DNA of 64,000 nucleotides from Cronobacter condimenti 1330. GTDB taxonomy: Bacteria > Pseudomonadota > Gammaproteobacteria > Enterobacterales > Enterobacteriaceae. A model generated the notes under the pieces. That model searched no databases. It saw nothing but the letters and a program-made list of their open reading frames with translations, and was not told the DNA's origin. Positions 30,147-38,358 of this stretch are shown in pieces (position 1 is the stretch's first letter; each line of letters opens with the position of its first letter). The translations under genes and the position numbers were made by a program. The stretch is from positions 434,001 through 498,000 of the forward strand of contig NZ_CP012264.1 in assembly GCF_001277255.1 (NCBI RefSeq), in the 5' to 3' direction.

Positions 30147-30215
30147 GCTTGTTTAAGACAGCGCCACTTTGCTCTAAGATGTTGGGCTGTTTTCACTAAA
30201 TAATGAATAAAGCCC

Positions 30216-30470
30216 ATGGAAAATCATGAAATTCAGACGGTGCTGATGAACGCACTGCCTCTCCAGGAAGTCCACGTCTCCGGCGATGGCAGCCATTTTC
30301 AGGTCATTGCTGTGGGTGAGCTGTTTGGCGAGATGAGCCGCGTGAAGAAACAGCAGGCTGTCTACGGCCCGCTGATGGAGTTCATTGCCGATAACCGCAT
30401 CCATGCGGTTTCCATCAAAGCGTTTACGCCCCAGGAATGGGAACGCGATCGCAAACTCAATGGTTTTTGA
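30216..30470 (+). CDS. ibaG: IbaG, BolA-family iron-sulfur/acid stress protein
   Basis: BolA-like protein that works with monothiol glutaredoxin in Fe-S handling. The 84-residue product is of class II KH-like fold, with the conserved VSGDGSHFQVIAVGELF strand-turn and the QAVYGPLMEFI helix. Separated by 52 bases from murA and probably cotranscribed. Confidence 0.94.
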   Translation: MENHEIQTVLMNALPLQEVHVSGDGSHFQVIAVGELFGEMSRVKKQQAVYGPLMEFIADNRIHAVSIKAFTPQEWERDRKLNGF

Positions 30471-30522
30471 GCTGTGGGCGTTACGCCGGCAGCAAGTGAT
30501 TGAATAACAGAGAACAGTTCTG

Positions 30523-31782
30523 ATGGATAAATTCCGTGTGCAGGGGCCAGGCCGCCTTTCCGGCGAAGTGACGATCTCAGGGGCAAAAAACGCCGCGCTG
30601 CCGATCCTTTTTGCCGCCCTGCTGGCTGAAGAGCCTGTAGAAATTCAAAACGTACCGAAGCTTAAAGATATCGATACCACCATGAAGCTGCTGAGCCAGC
30701 TCGGCACCAAAGTCGAGCGCAATGGTTCCGTCTGGATCGATGCAAGCAAGGTGAATATTTTCTGTGCGCCGTACGAGCTGGTGAAAACCATGCGCGCCTC
30801 TATCTGGGCGCTCGGTCCACTGGTGGCGCGTTTCGGCCAGGGCCAGGTTTCACTGCCGGGCGGCTGTGCTATCGGCGCGCGTCCGGTCGATTTACACATT
30901 ACGGGCCTTGAGCAACTCGGTGCGGAAATTAAGCTGGAAGAGGGTTACGTGAAGGCCTCTGTCCAGGGCCGCCTCAAAGGCGCGCACATTGTGATGGATA
31001 AGGTGAGCGTTGGTGCCACCGTGACCATTATGTCCGCAGCGACGCTCGCTGAAGGCACCACGGTTATTGAAAACGCCGCGCGCGAGCCGGAAATTGTCGA
31101 CACCGCAAACTTCCTGAATACGCTTGGGGCAAAAATCACCGGGCAGGGCACCGATAAAATCACCATCGAAGGCGTTGAGCGCCTGGGCGGCGGTGTCTAT
31201 CGCGTTCTGCCTGACCGTATCGAAACGGGGACTTTTCTGGTCGCTGCCGCGATTTCTGGCGGTAAAGTGATGTGTCATAACACGCGTCCTGACACTCTGG
31301 ACGCGGTGCTGGCAAAATTACGTGAAGCAGGCGCGGATATCGAAACCGGCGAAGACTGGATCAGTCTCGATATGCACGGCAAACGTCCGAAAGCCGTTAA
31401 CGTACGCACCGCGCCGCATCCGGCGTTCCCGACAGATATGCAGGCGCAATTCACGCTGCTGAACCTGGTTGCGGAAGGCACTGGCGTTATTACCGAAACT
31501 ATTTTTGAAAATCGTTTTATGCATGTGCCGGAGCTTATCCGTATGGGCGCGCATGCGGAAATCGAAAGCAATACGGTTATCTGCCACGGCGTTGAGAAAC
31601 TCTCCGGCGCTCAGGTTATGGCGACCGACTTGCGTGCGTCCGCAAGCCTGGTGCTGGCAGGGTGCATCGCAGAAGGTACGACGGTTGTGGATCGTATTTA
31701 CCACATTGATCGTGGCTATGAATGTATTGAAGATAAGCTGCGCGCGCTGGGCGCCAACATCGAGCGCGTAAAAGGCGAATAA
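30523..31782 (+). CDS. murA: UDP-N-acetylglucosamine 1-carboxyvinyltransferase
   Basis: First committed step of peptidoglycan synthesis and fosfomycin target. The 419-residue product has the catalytic Cys115 in LPGGCAIGARP, so the enzyme should be fosfomycin-sensitive in principle (knowledge of Cys-type MurA). The ATG at 30523 gives the standard MDKFRVQGP start. Followed by a long terminator hairpin and a convergent sfsB. Confidence 0.98.
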   Translation: MDKFRVQGPGRLSGEVTISGAKNAALPILFAALLAEEPVEIQNVPKLKDIDTTMKLLSQLGTKVERNGSVWIDASKVNIFCAPYELVKTMRASIWALGPLVARFGQGQVSLPGGCAIGARPVDLHITGLEQLGAEIKLEEGYVKASVQGRLKGAHIVMDKVSVGATVTIMSAATLAEGTTVIENAAREPEIVDTANFLNTLGAKITGQGTDKITIEGVERLGGGVYRVLPDRIETGTFLVAAAISGGKVMCHNTRPDTLDAVLAKLREAGADIETGEDWISLDMHGKRPKAVNVRTAPHPAFPTDMQAQFTLLNLVAEGTGVITETIFENRFMHVPELIRMGAHAEIESNTVICHGVEKLSGAQVMATDLRASASLVLAGCIAEGTTVVDRIYHIDRGYECIEDKLRALGANIERVKGE

Positions 31783-31812
31783 CGCGTCTGCGCAAGTGCG
31801 CACACGGGCGAT

Positions 31813-31862
31813 AAGCCTGTCGGGAAAGGCTGATATCCAGCGGCTCCCGGCAGGCTTTTTTA
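31813..31862 (+). terminator. Intrinsic terminator of murA
   Basis: 13-bp stem AAGCCTGTCGGGA / TCCCGGCAGGCTT (one G-T pair) with a long internal loop and six T. Confidence 0.85.
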
Positions 31863-31925
31863 TTGGTTATAAAAAGAAGAGGTCTCATAGCGGGATACAA
31901 CAGCCGCGACCCTGCTCTAGTGCTG

Positions 31926-32189
31926 TCAGCGATGGCGGATCAGACGTGATCGATCAATAAATTCGTGTGTCACAGGATCGTGATAGCGTGAGGGCCAGAT
32001 AATCCAGGGCTCAGTGCCCAATGCTTCTGCGATGATCTTCTCGCCTCTGGGCCAGGGGCGGGTCAGCGCGTTCGCAAGCGTTGAAGAACTCAGACCCGCT
32101 TTGCGAGATTCTGCGGCCAGCGATGAGCCTTTCTTGCGTAGTGCGGCAACGATATCGGCGGGGTGCCAGTCGATAAACTTACGTTCCAT
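31926..32189 (-). CDS. sfsB: SfsB/Ner-like DNA-binding transcriptional regulator
   Basis: Small helix-turn-helix protein of the Ner family (phage Mu Ner-like; also called Nlp). The 87-residue product opens with the DWHPADIVAALRKKG helix, then an HTH segment SLAAESRKAGLSSSTLANAL and a PWPRGEKIIAEALG helix. E. coli SfsB affects maltose genes; its target here is unknown. It lies downstream of ispB in the same direction, convergent with murA. Confidence 0.9.
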   Translation of the reverse strand: MERKFIDWHPADIVAALRKKGSSLAAESRKAGLSSSTLANALTRPWPRGEKIIAEALGTEPWIIWPSRYHDPVTHEFIDRSRLIRHR

Positions 32190-32471
32190 ACATCCTCCCT
32201 GTTACGGCATTAAAACCCCCTGCGCAGTTCCATAAGGAACTGGTTGATCATTTATAACACAAAATTTTCTAAATGGTTCCAGTTACTTTTGGTTGTATTC
32301 AGAAGTGTGCGAATAACCACAAAGCGGATGTAAAGTATGCCATTGCCTCTAACGAGAATGATTGCCAAAAGATCGTTAGAGGTATCCAGGATCTTATAAA
32401 ATCCGGAAACGTATTATCTGGAAAGTGGACGGTTGGCGTTCGCGCGAAAGGCGCTAATAAGAGCGGAAATT
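32190..32471. other. AT-rich gap between ispB and sfsB
   Basis: About 280 bases, noticeably more AT-rich than the surrounding genes. A 76-codon plus-strand ORF (32273-32503) runs through it but has no ribosome site and overlaps the ispB terminator, so it is not annotated as a gene. The sfsB promoter should lie at the left end. Confidence 0.4.
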
Positions 32472-32495
32472 TCTCCGCGCCGAATGGCGCGGAGA
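32472..32495 (-). terminator. Terminator-like hairpin after ispB
   Basis: Perfect 10-bp stem TCTCCGCGCC / GGCGCGGAGA with a 4-base loop, just after the ispB stop on the minus strand. The T tract is short (AATTT). Confidence 0.6.
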
Positions 32496-32499
32496 AAGA

Positions 32500-33471
32500 T
32501 TAATGATCGCGTTGGACCGACATGTGTGCCAGCGCAATCAGAGCGTCGCGCCAGGGAGAAGGGGAGAGAATTTCAAGCGCGGCGATGGCTTTATCCGCTT
32601 CTTCTTCTGCACGAGTGCGTGTCCATTCGAGCGAGCCACAGGCTGCCATCGTTTCCAGAACGGGATCCAACAGATGGCGCCCGTTGCCTTGTTCGATCGC
32701 CTCGCGGATCATCTGCGCTTGCGCAGGCGTGCCATTGTGCATCGCATGCAGCAGCGGAAGCGTAGGTTTGCCTTCGTTGAGGTCATCGCCCACGTTTTTA
32801 CCGAGACGTTCACCGTCAGCGCTGTAATCCAGAAGATCGTCGATCAACTGAAATGCCGTACCGAGATAGCGACCATAATCTTGTAATGCGCGCTCCTGCG
32901 CTTCGCTTGCACCGGCCAGAATACCGGAGCATTGCGCCGCTGCCTCGAAAAGCCGCGCGGTTTTGCTGTAAATCACCCGCATGTAGCTCTCTTCGGTAAT
33001 ATCAGGATCGTTTACGTTCATCAACTGGAGCACTTCGCCCTCAGCAATAACGTTGACCGCTTCTGACATCACTTCAAGCACTTTGAGTGAGCCCAGGCTT
33101 GTCATCATCTGAAAAGCGCGGGTGTAAATAAAATCTCCCACCAGAACACTGGCAGCGTTGCCGAAGGCGGCATTGGCCGTCGCTTTGCCGCGACGCATGT
33201 CGGATTCGTCCACCACATCGTCATGCAACAGCGTGGCGGTGTGAATGAATTCGATGAGCGCGGCGATAGTGACATGCGCTTTCCCCTCATAACCGAGCGC
33301 ACGAGCAGCGAGCACAGCAATCATCGGGCGAATGCGTTTGCCGCCGCCACTGACGATGTAATAGCCCAGCTGGTTGATAAGCTGCACGTCGGAATTGAGC
33401 TGCTCAAGGATGGTCTCGTTGACACCGGCCATATCTTGCGCGGTTAACTCATTAATTTTTTCTAAATTCAT
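32500..33471 (-). CDS. ispB: Octaprenyl diphosphate synthase
   Basis: Makes the C40 side chain of ubiquinone-8 and menaquinone-8. The 323-residue trans-prenyltransferase has first Asp-rich motif LLHDDVVDESD and second motif LIDDLLDY, the Mg-diphosphate sites. The ATG at 33471 gives the standard MNLEKINELTAQDM start; the open frame continues 58 codons upstream without homology. Divergent from rplU, as in E. coli. Confidence 0.97.
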   Translation of the reverse strand: MNLEKINELTAQDMAGVNETILEQLNSDVQLINQLGYYIVSGGGKRIRPMIAVLAARALGYEGKAHVTIAALIEFIHTATLLHDDVVDESDMRRGKATANAAFGNAASVLVGDFIYTRAFQMMTSLGSLKVLEVMSEAVNVIAEGEVLQLMNVNDPDITEESYMRVIYSKTARLFEAAAQCSGILAGASEAQERALQDYGRYLGTAFQLIDDLLDYSADGERLGKNVGDDLNEGKPTLPLLHAMHNGTPAQAQMIREAIEQGNGRHLLDPVLETMAACGSLEWTRTRAEEEADKAIAALEILSPSPWRDALIALAHMSVQRDH

Positions 33472-33628
33472 CGCAAAAGTCTGGCTATCGTCCTGTTTAC
33501 CACAGTCTGTAAGGGAGAAGGTAAGGATAGTGGATTCTAAATGTAGTACAGATTGTACCGGAAAAACGCGGCAGATAAACGCTGCCGTCGCGGTTGTGTT
33601 TTTTTTCCGCACTGAACAACAAACGGGC

Positions 33629-33657
33629 TTGTCAAAGCGTCGCAATTTGCGTAATAT
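33629..33657 (+). promoter_or_regulatory. rplU-rpmA promoter
   Basis: TTGTCA (33629-33634), a 17-bp spacer and TAATAT (33652-33657) give a strong sigma-70 match. Predicted start is near 33664, 65 bases before rplU. Confidence 0.75.
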
Positions 33658-33728
33658 TCGCGCCCTATTGTGAATATTTATAGCGCACTCTGATCATGCA
33701 AAAGGCGTGCGCGGAAGCGGAGTTCTAT

Positions 33729-34040
33729 ATGTACGCGGTTTTCCAAAGTGGTGGTAAACAACACCGAGTTAGCGAAGGTCAGACCGTTCGCCTGGAAAAG
33801 CTGGACATCGCAACTGGCGAAACTGTTGAGTTCGCTGAAGTTCTGATGATCGCAAACGGTGAAGATGTCAAAATCGGCGTTCCTTTCGTTGATGGCGGCG
33901 TAATCAAAGCTGAAGTTGTTGCTCATGGTCGTGGCGAGAAAGTTAAAATCGTTAAGTTTCGTCGTCGTAAACACTACCGTAAGCAGCAGGGCCATCGTCA
34001 GTGGTTCACTGATGTGAAAATCACTGGCATCAGCGCCTAA
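33729..34040 (+). CDS. rplU: 50S ribosomal protein L21
   Basis: Large-subunit protein contacting L20 and 23S rRNA. The 103-residue product starts MYAVFQSGGKQHRV and contains the basic KFRRRKHYRKQQGHR segment. The ATG at 33729 follows GGAG; the longer upstream frame is not conserved. Cotranscribed with rpmA, 19 bases apart. Confidence 0.98.
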   Translation: MYAVFQSGGKQHRVSEGQTVRLEKLDIATGETVEFAEVLMIANGEDVKIGVPFVDGGVIKAEVVAHGRGEKVKIVKFRRRKHYRKQQGHRQWFTDVKITGISA

Positions 34041-34059
34041 GACCTGAGGAGAGATTTAA

Positions 34060-34317
34060 ATGGCACATAAAAAGGCTGGCGGCTCCACACGTAACGGTCG
34101 CGATTCAGAAGCTAAACGCCTGGGCGTTAAGCGTTTCGGTGGCGAAACCGTTCTGGCGGGTAGCATCATCGTTCGTCAACGTGGTACCAAATTCCACGCT
34201 GGCAACAACGTAGGTTGCGGTCGTGACCACACTCTGTTTGCTAAAGCAGACGGTAAAGTGAAATTCGAAGTTAAAGGCCCGAACAACCGTAAATACATCA
34301 GCATCGTTGCTGAGTAA
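34060..34317 (+). CDS. rpmA: 50S ribosomal protein L27
   Basis: Large-subunit protein whose N-terminus reaches the peptidyl transferase centre. The 85-residue product has the AHKKAGGSTRNGRD N-terminus directly after the initiator Met, so no cleavable extension. Followed by a strong terminator. Confidence 0.98.
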   Translation: MAHKKAGGSTRNGRDSEAKRLGVKRFGGETVLAGSIIVRQRGTKFHAGNNVGCGRDHTLFAKADGKVKFEVKGPNNRKYISIVAE

Positions 34318-34342
34318 GGTTTTCTCGGTCCGGTAACGGATT

Positions 34343-34372
34343 AAAGCCCCGCAACCTGTTGCGGGGCTTTTT
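34343..34372 (+). terminator. Intrinsic terminator of rplU-rpmA
   Basis: 12-bp perfect stem AAAGCCCCGCAA / TTGCGGGGCTTT, 4-base loop, five T. Some readthrough into yhbE-obgE would be usual. Confidence 0.92.
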
Positions 34373-34413
34373 ACATTGGGAACCCGGTAATATTTTCTGT
34401 AGGGAAAACGGGC

Positions 34414-35379
34414 ATGAAGCAGCAGGCCGGCATTGGTATTCTTTTGGCGCTTACGACCGCAATGTGCTGGGGTGCGCTGCCAATTGCAATGAAGCAGGTA
34501 CTGGAAGTGATGGAGCCGCCCACCGTGGTGTTCTACCGCTTTCTGATGGCGGGAATCGGGCTTGGGTTGATCCTTACGATCAAAGGCAAACTACCGCCGA
34601 TGGGCTTGTTTCGCAAACCGCGCTGGCTGGTTTTACTGGCAATAGCGACAGGTGGTCTCTTCGGCAACTTCATTCTGTTTAGTTCTTCCCTGCAATATTT
34701 AAGCCCCACAGCCTCGCAAGTAATAGGCCAGCTTTCGCCGGTTGGCATGATGGTCGCAAGCGTTCTAATCCTCAAAGAAAAGATGCGCGGCACGCAGGTT
34801 ATTGGGGCATTGATGCTGCTTTGCGGACTGGTGATGTTTTTCAACACCAGCCTGATAGAGATCTTTACGCGGCTTACCGATTACACCTGGGGTGTGATTT
34901 TCGGGATAGGCGCGGCGACGGTGTGGGTAAGTTATGGCGTGGCGCAGAAAGTATTACTGCGGCGTCTGGCCTCGCAACAGATCCTCTTTTTGCTGTACAC
35001 TTTATGTACTATTGCGCTGTTGCCGCTGGCGAAGCCTGCCGTACTGTTCCAGCTCAGCTCATGGCAAGTCGCCTGTCTTATTTTCTGTGGCCTGAATACG
35101 CTGGTGGGATATGGTGCGCTGGCAGAAGCGATGGCGAGATGGCAGGCGGCGCAGGTAAGCGCCATTATTACGCTTACCCCTTTGTTTACCTTACTATTTT
35201 CAGATGTGTTATCTGTTGCCTGGCCCGATTTCTTCGCCAGACCGATGCTAAACCTGTTGGGTTATCTCGGTGCGTTTGTCGTGGTTGCGGGTGCGATGTA
35301 TTCCGCCATTGGTCACCGTCTTTGGGGACGGTGGCGCAAAAACGAAGCGGTTGGAGTACTCCCCCGCTCGGGCGAATGA
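34414..35379 (+). CDS. yhbE: YhbE, EamA/DMT-family inner-membrane transporter
   Basis: Drug/metabolite transporter superfamily member, substrate unknown. The 321-residue product shows ten predicted membrane helices in two five-helix EamA repeats, each with a Pro near its end. The ATG at 34414 lies behind GGG-rich sequence. It stands between rpmA and obgE and is 16 bases from obgE, so likely in the same transcript. Confidence 0.93.
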   Translation: MKQQAGIGILLALTTAMCWGALPIAMKQVLEVMEPPTVVFYRFLMAGIGLGLILTIKGKLPPMGLFRKPRWLVLLAIATGGLFGNFILFSSSLQYLSPTASQVIGQLSPVGMMVASVLILKEKMRGTQVIGALMLLCGLVMFFNTSLIEIFTRLTDYTWGVIFGIGAATVWVSYGVAQKVLLRRLASQQILFLLYTLCTIALLPLAKPAVLFQLSSWQVACLIFCGLNTLVGYGALAEAMARWQAAQVSAIITLTPLFTLLFSDVLSVAWPDFFARPMLNLLGYLGAFVVVAGAMYSAIGHRLWGRWRKNEAVGVLPRSGE

Positions 35380-35395
35380 ATTACGGAGAAGTAAA

Positions 35396-36568
35396 ATGAA
35401 GTTTGTTGATGAAGCTACGATCCTGGTCGTGGCGGGTGATGGCGGTAACGGCTGCGTAAGCTTCCGTCGTGAAAAATACATTCCGAAAGGCGGCCCTGAT
35501 GGCGGCGACGGCGGTGATGGCGGTGATGTCTGGCTGGAAGCGGATGAGAACCTCAACACCCTTATCGATTACCGTTTTGAGAAATCTTTCCGCGCTGAGC
35601 GTGGTCAGAACGGGCAGAGCCGTGACTGCACCGGTAAACGTGGTAAAGACGTCACCGTCAAAGTGCCGGTCGGCACGCGTGTTATCGATCAAGGTACTGG
35701 CGAAACGATGGGCGATATGACCAAACACGGTCAGCGTCTGATGGTCGCTAAAGGCGGCTGGCATGGCCTTGGTAACACTCGCTTTAAATCTTCCGTTAAC
35801 CGTACGCCGCGCCAGAAAACGATGGGTACACCGGGCGAAAAGCGCGATCTCCAGTTGGAACTGATGCTGCTGGCAGATGTAGGTATGCTGGGTATGCCAA
35901 ATGCCGGTAAATCCACCTTTATTCGTGCGGTATCTGCGGCGAAGCCAAAAGTGGCGGACTATCCCTTTACCACGCTGGTGCCAAGCCTTGGCGTCGTGCG
36001 TATGGATAACGAGAAAAGCTTTGTTGTCGCCGACATCCCTGGTTTGATCGAGGGCGCGGCGGAAGGCGCTGGCCTTGGCATCCGCTTCCTGAAACACCTT
36101 GAGCGCTGCCGCGTGCTGCTGCACCTGATCGATCTCGATCCGATCGACGGTTCCGATCCGGCGGAAAACGCCCGCATTATTGTGGGTGAACTGGAAAAAT
36201 ACAGCGAGAAACTGGCTTCTAAACCGCGCTGGCTGGTCTTTAACAAAATCGACCTGTTGGATCGCGACGAGGCTGAAGCTAAAGCCAAAGCAATCGCACA
36301 AGCGCTGGGCTGGGACGATAAATATTATCTGATCTCTGCTGCGAGCCAGATGGGCGTGAAAGATCTTTGCTGGGACGTGATGCACTTCATCATCGAAAAC
36401 CCTGTTGTTCACGAAGAAGAAGCGAAGCAGCCTGAAAAAGTCGAGTTTATGTGGGATGACTATCATCGCCAGCAGCTCGAAGAGATTGAAGCTGAAGCGG
36501 AAGAAGAGTGGGATGACGACTGGGACGAAGATGACGACGAAGGCGTTGAAATCGTCTATCAGCGTTAG
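35396..36568 (+). CDS. obgE: GTPase ObgE/CgtA
   Basis: Essential ribosome-associated GTPase acting in 50S assembly and the stringent response. The 390-residue product has a Gly-rich OBG domain (1-158, GDGGDGGDGGDV), a G domain with the GMPNAGKST P-loop (about 166-174) and NKID, and a very acidic C-terminal tail. The ATG at 35396 follows GGAG and matches the MKFVDEA start. Confidence 0.98.
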   Translation: MKFVDEATILVVAGDGGNGCVSFRREKYIPKGGPDGGDGGDGGDVWLEADENLNTLIDYRFEKSFRAERGQNGQSRDCTGKRGKDVTVKVPVGTRVIDQGTGETMGDMTKHGQRLMVAKGGWHGLGNTRFKSSVNRTPRQKTMGTPGEKRDLQLELMLLADVGMLGMPNAGKSTFIRAVSAAKPKVADYPFTTLVPSLGVVRMDNEKSFVVADIPGLIEGAAEGAGLGIRFLKHLERCRVLLHLIDLDPIDGSDPAENARIIVGELEKYSEKLASKPRWLVFNKIDLLDRDEAEAKAKAIAQALGWDDKYYLISAASQMGVKDLCWDVMHFIIENPVVHEEEAKQPEKVEFMWDDYHRQQLEEIEAEAEEEWDDDWDEDDDEGVEIVYQR

Positions 36569-36603
36569 TCATAAAGCCGGGGAACTGGCCTTATGATGTT
36601 TAT

Positions 36604-36635
36604 AAAAGCCATCTCTTTGCGAGGTGGCTTTTTTA
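36604..36635 (+). terminator. Intrinsic terminator of obgE
   Basis: 12-bp stem AAAAGCCATCTC / GAGGTGGCTTTT (one G-T pair), TTTGC loop, six T. It overlaps the end of basS by three bases and may serve both convergent genes. Confidence 0.9.
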
Positions 36636-37697
36636 TTGTTGATTAATGGTCTCCGGCAACCAGCATGAGGCCGCCAACCCGCCTTCCGGTGCGTCATTCA
36701 GTATTAACCGACCGCGATGCAGATGCACGATACGCTGCACAATGCTGAGTCCCAGGCCGCTGCCGCCATAACGCTGATCCAACCGGCGAAAAGGCTCTGT
36801 TATTGCCTGACGCTGTTCTTTTGCTATTCCCGGCCCTTGGTCAATAACGCTCAGGCTGCTGCCATCCTGCTCCGGTATCAGTTGCACGACAATACGGCTT
36901 TTCTCAGGACTGTACCGGGAAGCATTTTCTACCAGGTTGCGCAGCATAAGACGCAGCAAGACCGCATCACCCTGAACATGTTGCGCCAGCTCGCCGACGG
37001 GCCAGATGATATGTTGTTCGCGTTGCTCCACCAGTTCATCCATCTCACTACGCAGTGGGGCAATGATATCTTCATACCAACGCAGCGTTTCATAGTGACC
37101 ACTGGCCAGCGCCTGACCGGCACGCGACAGCATCAGTAATTGCTCGACGGTATGCATCAGTCTGTCGATGCGTGCCAGAAGCGGCGCGGCCTGAGTAACG
37201 CCCGATTGCTCCATTAGCTCCAGATGAAGCCGGATGCCGGCAAGCGGCGTGCGTAACTCGTGCGCGGCATCGGCCGTAAACAGACGCTCCTGCTGAATGG
37301 TATGGTCGAGGCGTGAGAAAAGCTGGTTGAGCGAAAGTGTAACCGCGCTTATCTCCTCCATTGCTGAATCAATGGGGACAGGGGACAGATTATCTGCAGA
37401 GCGGTTAGCGAGTGTGTGGCTCAGCAGACTGAGCGGCCGCGTAATCCAGGTCACCGCCCAGAAAGAAAAAAAGAGGGTAAACCCGACCATTACCAGCGAA
37501 GGGACCAGCAGCGAAGCGATCGCCTCGCGGATCTCTTTTTCGACATGGTTCGTACGGGATTTCGCCGACAGCGTTTCGTTGACCAGGAAACTGATCTGCT
37601 CGCGGCTTTCATGCCACAACCAGATAACACTAATGAGCTGAAAGAAAAGAAGAATAAGCGCCAGCATCAGCATTAGCCGACGGCGCATGCTGTTCAT
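36633..37697 (-). CDS. basS: BasS/PmrB-like sensor histidine kinase
   Basis: Membrane sensor kinase, 354 residues. Two membrane helices (about 8-28 and 63-83) flank a short periplasmic loop of about 35 residues. A HAMP domain follows, then the HisKA motif TADAAHELRTPLAG and an HATPase domain with NLVENASRYS and GSGLGLSIV. It resembles E. coli BasS/PmrB (polymyxin resistance, Fe3+ and low-pH sensing) more than QseC. The loop carries Glu residues in VEKEIREA, comparable in placement to the metal-binding ExxE of PmrB (inference). It overlaps basR by four bases. No eptA/pmrC neighbour is present, unlike E. coli. Confidence 0.8.
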   Translation of the reverse strand: MNSMRRRLMLMLALILLFFQLISVIWLWHESREQISFLVNETLSAKSRTNHVEKEIREAIASLLVPSLVMVGFTLFFSFWAVTWITRPLSLLSHTLANRSADNLSPVPIDSAMEEISAVTLSLNQLFSRLDHTIQQERLFTADAAHELRTPLAGIRLHLELMEQSGVTQAAPLLARIDRLMHTVEQLLMLSRAGQALASGHYETLRWYEDIIAPLRSEMDELVEQREQHIIWPVGELAQHVQGDAVLLRLMLRNLVENASRYSPEKSRIVVQLIPEQDGSSLSVIDQGPGIAKEQRQAITEPFRRLDQRYGGSGLGLSIVQRIVHLHRGRLILNDAPEGGLAASCWLPETINQQ

Positions 37698-38356
37698 GGC
37701 TGGCGCTCCAGTCGGTAACCGACACCACGTACGGTACGGATGCGTGTTTTACCAAGCTTGCGGCGCAAATTATGAATATGGACTTCAAGCGTATTGGAAC
37801 TCGGATCGTCCTGCCAGCTGTAGATATCCTGCTGCAGCGTTTCGCGGTGAACGGTCTGATCGATGCGCATCATCAGACGGGTTAATAACGCAAACTCTTT
37901 AGGCGTGACTTCTACCGGCTGGCCCTGCAATAAAACCTGCTGCGTTTGCAGATTGAGGGTAATGTCGTCGTGCTGCAGAAGATTATCGCTATGTCCCTGA
38001 TAGCGACGGATCAGTGCCCGTACGCGCGCGTTCAGTTCCGCCAGTGCAAAAGGTTTAACCAGATAATCATCTGCACCGGCGTCAAGACCGTTCACGCGAT
38101 CCGCCAGCGCGTCACGCGCGGTCAGAATCAGTACCGGTGTACTGATGCCGCTGCGACGCCACTGGCTTAACAGTGTTGCGCCATCTTTATCAGGCAGGCC
38201 TAAGTCGAGGATAATCAAGCTATATTCGCCGCTCTGAAGCAGCGCATCGCCCTGTGCCGCGCTGGCGGCGCAATCCAGCGCATAGCCCTCGTTACCGAGC
38301 GCCAGCGCCAGTCCTTCCTGTAGCAGCAAATCATCTTCGACTATCAGCAGTTTCAT
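37694..38356 (-). CDS. basR: BasR/PmrA-like response regulator
   Basis: OmpR-family regulator, 220 residues. The receiver has the acidic pair EDD near residues 7-9, phospho-Asp in ILDLGLPD (about 51), and Lys in LVKPFA. The winged-helix output domain contains EVHIHNLRRKLGK, typical of PmrA/BasR. It begins two bases after the dacB stop with no clear ribosome site, implying translational coupling to dacB. Confidence 0.8.
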   Translation of the reverse strand: MKLLIVEDDLLLQEGLALALGNEGYALDCAASAAQGDALLQSGEYSLIILDLGLPDKDGATLLSQWRRSGISTPVLILTARDALADRVNGLDAGADDYLVKPFALAELNARVRALIRRYQGHSDNLLQHDDITLNLQTQQVLLQGQPVEVTPKEFALLTRLMMRIDQTVHRETLQQDIYSWQDDPSSNTLEVHIHNLRRKLGKTRIRTVRGVGYRLERQP

Positions 38357-38358
38357 CG

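Noticed and set aside
32273..32503. 76-codon ORF between sfsB and ispB as a gene
   Set aside because: No ribosome site, overlaps the ispB terminator hairpin, no recognisable motif. Kept only as a low-interest observation.
35381..36466. 361-codon open frame antisense to obgE
   Set aside because: Same pattern of reverse-strand openness opposite a well-supported essential gene.
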